Positions 61,598-64,000 of a stretch of 64,000 nucleotides of DNA are shown here, in pieces. How positions within the stretch are numbered: the first letter of the stretch is position 1; every line of letters begins with the position of its first letter. Source of the DNA: Glaciecola sp. HTCC2999 (GTDB taxonomy: Bacteria; Pseudomonadota; Gammaproteobacteria; Enterobacterales; Alteromonadaceae); contig CATECQ010000035.1 in assembly GCA_949498985.1 (NCBI GenBank), positions 86,501 to 150,500 on the forward strand. The letters run 5' to 3'. Both the position numbers and the translations under genes were made by a program. The notes beneath the pieces are model-generated. The model saw only the letters and a program-made list of their open reading frames with translations, did not search any database and had not been told where the DNA came from.

Positions 61598-62362
61598 TTA
61601 TGCCTTAATATTGATAATATGAGCGTGTTGATTGTCGGTAACGATAAACTCAATATCTAAATCAAAGAGTATGATGTGATACTTTTTATTCGGGTATTGT
61701 GCTTGGTAATCCGGGTTTTTATGATAAGCCGGACGGGGATCATAAGCGATAACTTGTTCAATCAGTGTTAAGAATGTCTGTGGCGTTTGTGTCTCAGGCA
61801 GAACATGTGTGTTTATCTGAGTGAATACCTGCTCAGCAAATGAAATGCGTAAAGTTGGTTTCGGTGCACCATCGGCAAACCCGCTTTGTGCATCAGACTC
61901 ACTGTCTGCATAAGCAACATAAGGTTTGATATCTAAAATAGGTGTTCCATTTAAACAATCCACGCCTAAAATATGTAATCGAGTTTCACCGTTAATCCGC
62001 TCTATGTGTGAAAATTTGACTTTGGAGAGTCCAATGTTATTGGGTCGAAAGCTACTACGTGAAGCAAATACACCGATTTTTTCATTGCCTCCTAAGCGTG
62101 GCGGACGTATGAGTGGGGAATAGGTCTGAGTTGAATTAACGCTTTGATTAAACTGAAATACAATCCATAAATGTGAAAACATATCAATCCCACGAAAACC
62201 GTTTATATCGTCGTATGGTGGGATGAGTCGGATATAGCCAGGAATGTCAGTTAAGCTCGATGACTGCCTGGGGATACCAAATTTTTGCGAAAACGGCGTG
62301 ATCATCTCACCAATAGAATGACACTCGATCACGGCAGTGGATAATGAGGGATCTTGACTCAT
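61598..62362 (-). CDS. trmO: tRNA (adenine(37)-N6)-methyltransferase TrmO
   Basis: TrmO (TsaA, YaeB) adds a methyl group to t6A37 of tRNA-Thr. The 254-aa product starts with the beta-barrel SAM-binding domain, including FSQKFGIPRQSSSL, FRGIDMFSHLWIVFQFN, GVFASRSSFRPNNIGLS and DIKPYVAYADS. A C-terminal domain has the conserved DPRPAYHK motif. It lies 9 bp after the DUF1415 gene. Confidence 0.93.
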   Translation of the reverse strand: MSQDPSLSTAVIECHSIGEMITPFSQKFGIPRQSSSLTDIPGYIRLIPPYDDINGFRGIDMFSHLWIVFQFNQSVNSTQTYSPLIRPPRLGGNEKIGVFASRSSFRPNNIGLSKVKFSHIERINGETRLHILGVDCLNGTPILDIKPYVAYADSESDAQSGFADGAPKPTLRISFAEQVFTQINTHVLPETQTPQTFLTLIEQVIAYDPRPAYHKNPDYQAQYPNKKYHIILFDLDIEFIVTDNQHAHIINIKA

Positions 62363-62371
62363 TGCGAAAGG

Positions 62372-62938
62372 CTACTTAGGTAATTTAGCGAGTGCATGGG
62401 TCAGTACTTCAGCAAAATATGACGTACCCAATTCATGGGCACGGATAATGTTATCTTCAGGAATAGTATGAGCATTAGGCATATTATCCAAAATTTGCGT
62501 TAAGCTGTCCTCGCGTAATATGTGATAAATAGGTAAGGGGGCGCGGTTAGTAAAATGACTGGGAGAAGATGCTTTTTCACCGTCAAATTGATAATCTGGA
62601 TGAAAACTCGCAATTTGAAAGACACCTTCAAAGCCTTCTTTTTCTAAGGTTTGTTGCAATAACGTCAACCCATCTAGGTAATCATAGAAGTCCAGTGCTT
62701 GCCAATCTAAAATAAATAATGTGGTTTCTACATGCGGGTGAGTATTCAGAAAATGCAACTGACCAGTAAAATCAGTTTGAATAGTGCCCCAATCTTGGGA
62801 GTCATTAACATGATAAGTGATCGTATCTTGAATGAAGGGTTTTTGCGCAAAAGGACAGAACTGCTGCCCAATCACGATTTCTTCAAGCCAATGTTTGATG
62901 GCCTCAATTATTTGACGATGTTGTTGTGTGTGAGTCAC
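62372..62938 (-). CDS. DUF1415 family protein
   Basis: The 188-aa protein begins with a helix carrying KHWLEEIVIGQQFCPFAQKP, then TLFILDWQALDFYDYLDGLTLL, FQIASFHPDYQFDG and NRAPLPIYHILREDSL. This is the conserved pattern of DUF1415. No function is established to my knowledge. Its start codon abuts the folD stop, so the two are translationally coupled, and trmO follows after 9 bp. This suggests a folD-DUF1415-trmO transcript. Confidence 0.85.
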   Translation of the reverse strand: MTHTQQHRQIIEAIKHWLEEIVIGQQFCPFAQKPFIQDTITYHVNDSQDWGTIQTDFTGQLHFLNTHPHVETTLFILDWQALDFYDYLDGLTLLQQTLEKEGFEGVFQIASFHPDYQFDGEKASSPSHFTNRAPLPIYHILREDSLTQILDNMPNAHTIPEDNIIRAHELGTSYFAEVLTHALAKLPK

Positions 62939-63793
62939 TTAAGAGTGAGCCTTGACATACGCTTCTAGCGTATTTTCGATTAAGCTTGCCACCGTCATGG
63001 GTCCAACACCGCCAGGAACAGGGGTGATCCAGCCGGCATTGGCCGCAGCGGTATCAAATTCAACATCACCTACCAATGAACCATCTTCTAACCGATTAAT
63101 ACCCACATCAATCACAATGGCATTTTTCTTAATCCATTCACCCGGGATAAAGTTTGCTTTTCCTACGGCAACAACGAGTAAGTCAGCACGTTGGACATGA
63201 CTCTTTAAATCTTGAGTAAATTTATGACAGGTTGTGACGGTACAGCCAGCCAGTAATAACTCAAGTCCCATTGGACGCCCTACGATGTTTGAGGCACCCA
63301 CAATGACAGCATCGAGACCTTTGATATTACGTTTGGTCGATTCAATCATCGTCATAATACCTTTAGGCGTACAAGGACGAATTGCGGGGATGCGTTGGGC
63401 TAGTCGCCCAATATTATAAGGATGGAATCCATCTACATCTTTATGTGGGTCAATGCGCTCTAAAATCAATTCTGCATTTAATCCAGCAGGCAGTGGGAGT
63501 TGAACCAAAATCCCATCAATAGTGTCATCTTCATTTAATGTATCAATCAAAGATAAAAGCTCAGCTTGTTCAGTTGTGGCAGGTAAATCGTAACTCTTTG
63601 ATACAAAACCAACTTCGTCACAGGCTTTGCGTTTGTTATTCACATAGACTTGTGATGCTGGATCGCAACCCACTAAGACTACGGCTAATCCAGGTGCACG
63701 TTTCTTAGCTGCAACTGCGCCAGTGACATATTCAGCGACATCTTGTCGTACATTTTTTGCGATGACCTTGCCATCGATGAGGTGAGCTTGCAT
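62939..63793 (-). CDS. folD: Methylenetetrahydrofolate dehydrogenase / cyclohydrolase
   Basis: This bifunctional enzyme converts 5,10-methylene-THF to 10-formyl-THF. The folate site has [21 protein letters not shown], with the catalytic Lys in the following KRKACDEVG, and [10 protein letters not shown]. The NADP site has [13 protein letters not shown], and [14 protein letters not shown] lies near the C terminus. The length of 284 aa is typical. It connects to fau and serA in one-carbon metabolism. It is divergent from the tRNA-Pro gene. Confidence 0.98.
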   Translation of the reverse strand: MQAHLIDGKVIAKNVRQDVAEYVTGAVAAKKRAPGLAVVLVGCDPASQVYVNNKRKACDEVGFVSKSYDLPATTEQAELLSLIDTLNEDDTIDGILVQLPLPAGLNAELILERIDPHKDVDGFHPYNIGRLAQRIPAIRPCTPKGIMTMIESTKRNIKGLDAVIVGASNIVGRPMGLELLLAGCTVTTCHKFTQDLKSHVQRADLLVVAVGKANFIPGEWIKKNAIVIDVGINRLEDGSLVGDVEFDTAAANAGWITPVPGGVGPMTVASLIENTLEAYVKAHS

Positions 63794-63866
63794 GAAAAAC
63801 CTTGATTGAATAAAAGAGGTAGTGTGTATATTGTTTCACATGTGAGAAAAATTGCCAAAAAATAAA

Positions 63867-63895
63867 TTGACCTCAAACAGCCAAATCGGTAATAT
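63867..63895 (+). promoter_or_regulatory. Promoter of the tRNA-Pro gene with GC-rich discriminator
   Basis: TTGACC and TAATAT are separated by 17 bp. The -10 is followed by GCGCC, the GC-rich discriminator seen at stringently controlled stable-RNA promoters, 13 bp before the mature tRNA. Confidence 0.75.
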
Positions 63896-63908
63896 GCGCC
63901 ACCTTAGT

Positions 63909-63985
63909 CGGTGAGTGGCGCAGCTTGGTAGCGCACTTGGTTTGGGTCCAAGGGGTCGTAGGTTCGAATCCTATCTCACCGACCA
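63909..63985 (+). tRNA. tRNA-Pro (anticodon UGG)
   Basis: The 77-nt gene folds as a cloverleaf. The acceptor arm CGGTGAG pairs with CTCACCG, the anticodon stem CTTGG/CCAAG carries loop TTTGGGT with anticodon TGG, and the T-arm has GGTTCGAATCC. The 3' CCA is encoded. It reads proline codons and is the substrate of ProS, encoded 2.4 kb away. More tRNA genes may follow outside the window. Confidence 0.97.
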
Positions 63986-64000
63986 TTATTTCCCAGCATA

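Overview
The window is a housekeeping stretch of a gammaproteobacterial chromosome of moderately low GC. The gene content and order (pdhR-aceEF-lpd; queA-tgt-yajC-secDF; trmJ-cysE-iscR-iscSUA-hscBA-fdx; rlmN-pilW-rodZ-ispG-hisS-yfgM-bamB-der; guaBA) and the adjacent glyoxylate-shunt genes suggest a marine Alteromonadales-type bacterium. The species cannot be named from the sequence. Gene density is high. I see no insertion sequence, prophage, CRISPR array or clear genomic island. All names come from reading motifs and protein lengths by eye, not from database searches.

Layout. 1-6.3 kb: tail of pdhR, then the pyruvate dehydrogenase complex aceE-aceF-lpd, closed by a terminator. 6.3-7.6 kb: a DUF1289 protein and a DUF481 outer-membrane-type protein. 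7.6-12.5 kb (minus strand): 6S RNA (ssrS), ribokinase, nucleoside hydrolase, fau (ygfA), rpiA and serA. This forms a nucleoside/ribose salvage and one-carbon block in the classical ssrS-ygfA locus, and serA is preceded by a strong MetJ-operator-like sequence. 12.7-17.4 kb (plus): ygfB, pepP, ubiH and an isolated polyprenyl-phosphate sugar transferase. 17.5-22.5 kb (minus): malate synthase G, a LysR regulator and isocitrate lyase. 22.9-24.3 kb: an alkaline phosphatase lipoprotein.

24.3-28.3 kb (minus): a compact five-gene membrane module made of a K+ channel with an RCK-like domain, a DUF350 membrane protein, a DUF1190 lipoprotein, a glutathionylspermidine-synthase-like ATP-grasp enzyme and a VC0807-like membrane protein. 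Its biochemical role is poorly defined, and it is the best candidate here for an under-described system. 28.5-34.8 kb: queuosine genes and the SecDF-YajC translocase accessory complex, facing suhB. 35.0-42.0 kb: trmJ, cysE and the complete ISC iron-sulfur operon behind two back-to-back IscR type-1 sites. 42.1-51.9 kb: ndk, rlmN, pilW (with an unusual C-terminal LysM domain), rodZ (with a 15-bp tandem repeat), ispG, hisS, yfgM, bamB and der. 52.0-58.6 kb: a 2,4-dienoyl-CoA-reductase-like flavoenzyme, xseA (minus) and guaBA. 58.7-63.8 kb (minus): pldA, proS, trmO, a DUF1415 protein and folD. The window ends with a tRNA-Pro(UGG) gene.

Themes. The enzymes connect central carbon flow (PDH, glyoxylate shunt, pentose phosphate) with serine, cysteine and one-carbon metabolism (serA, cysE, fau, folD). 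CysE-derived cysteine feeds IscS. Several products depend on Fe-S clusters (RlmN, IspG, IscR, the FadH-like enzyme).
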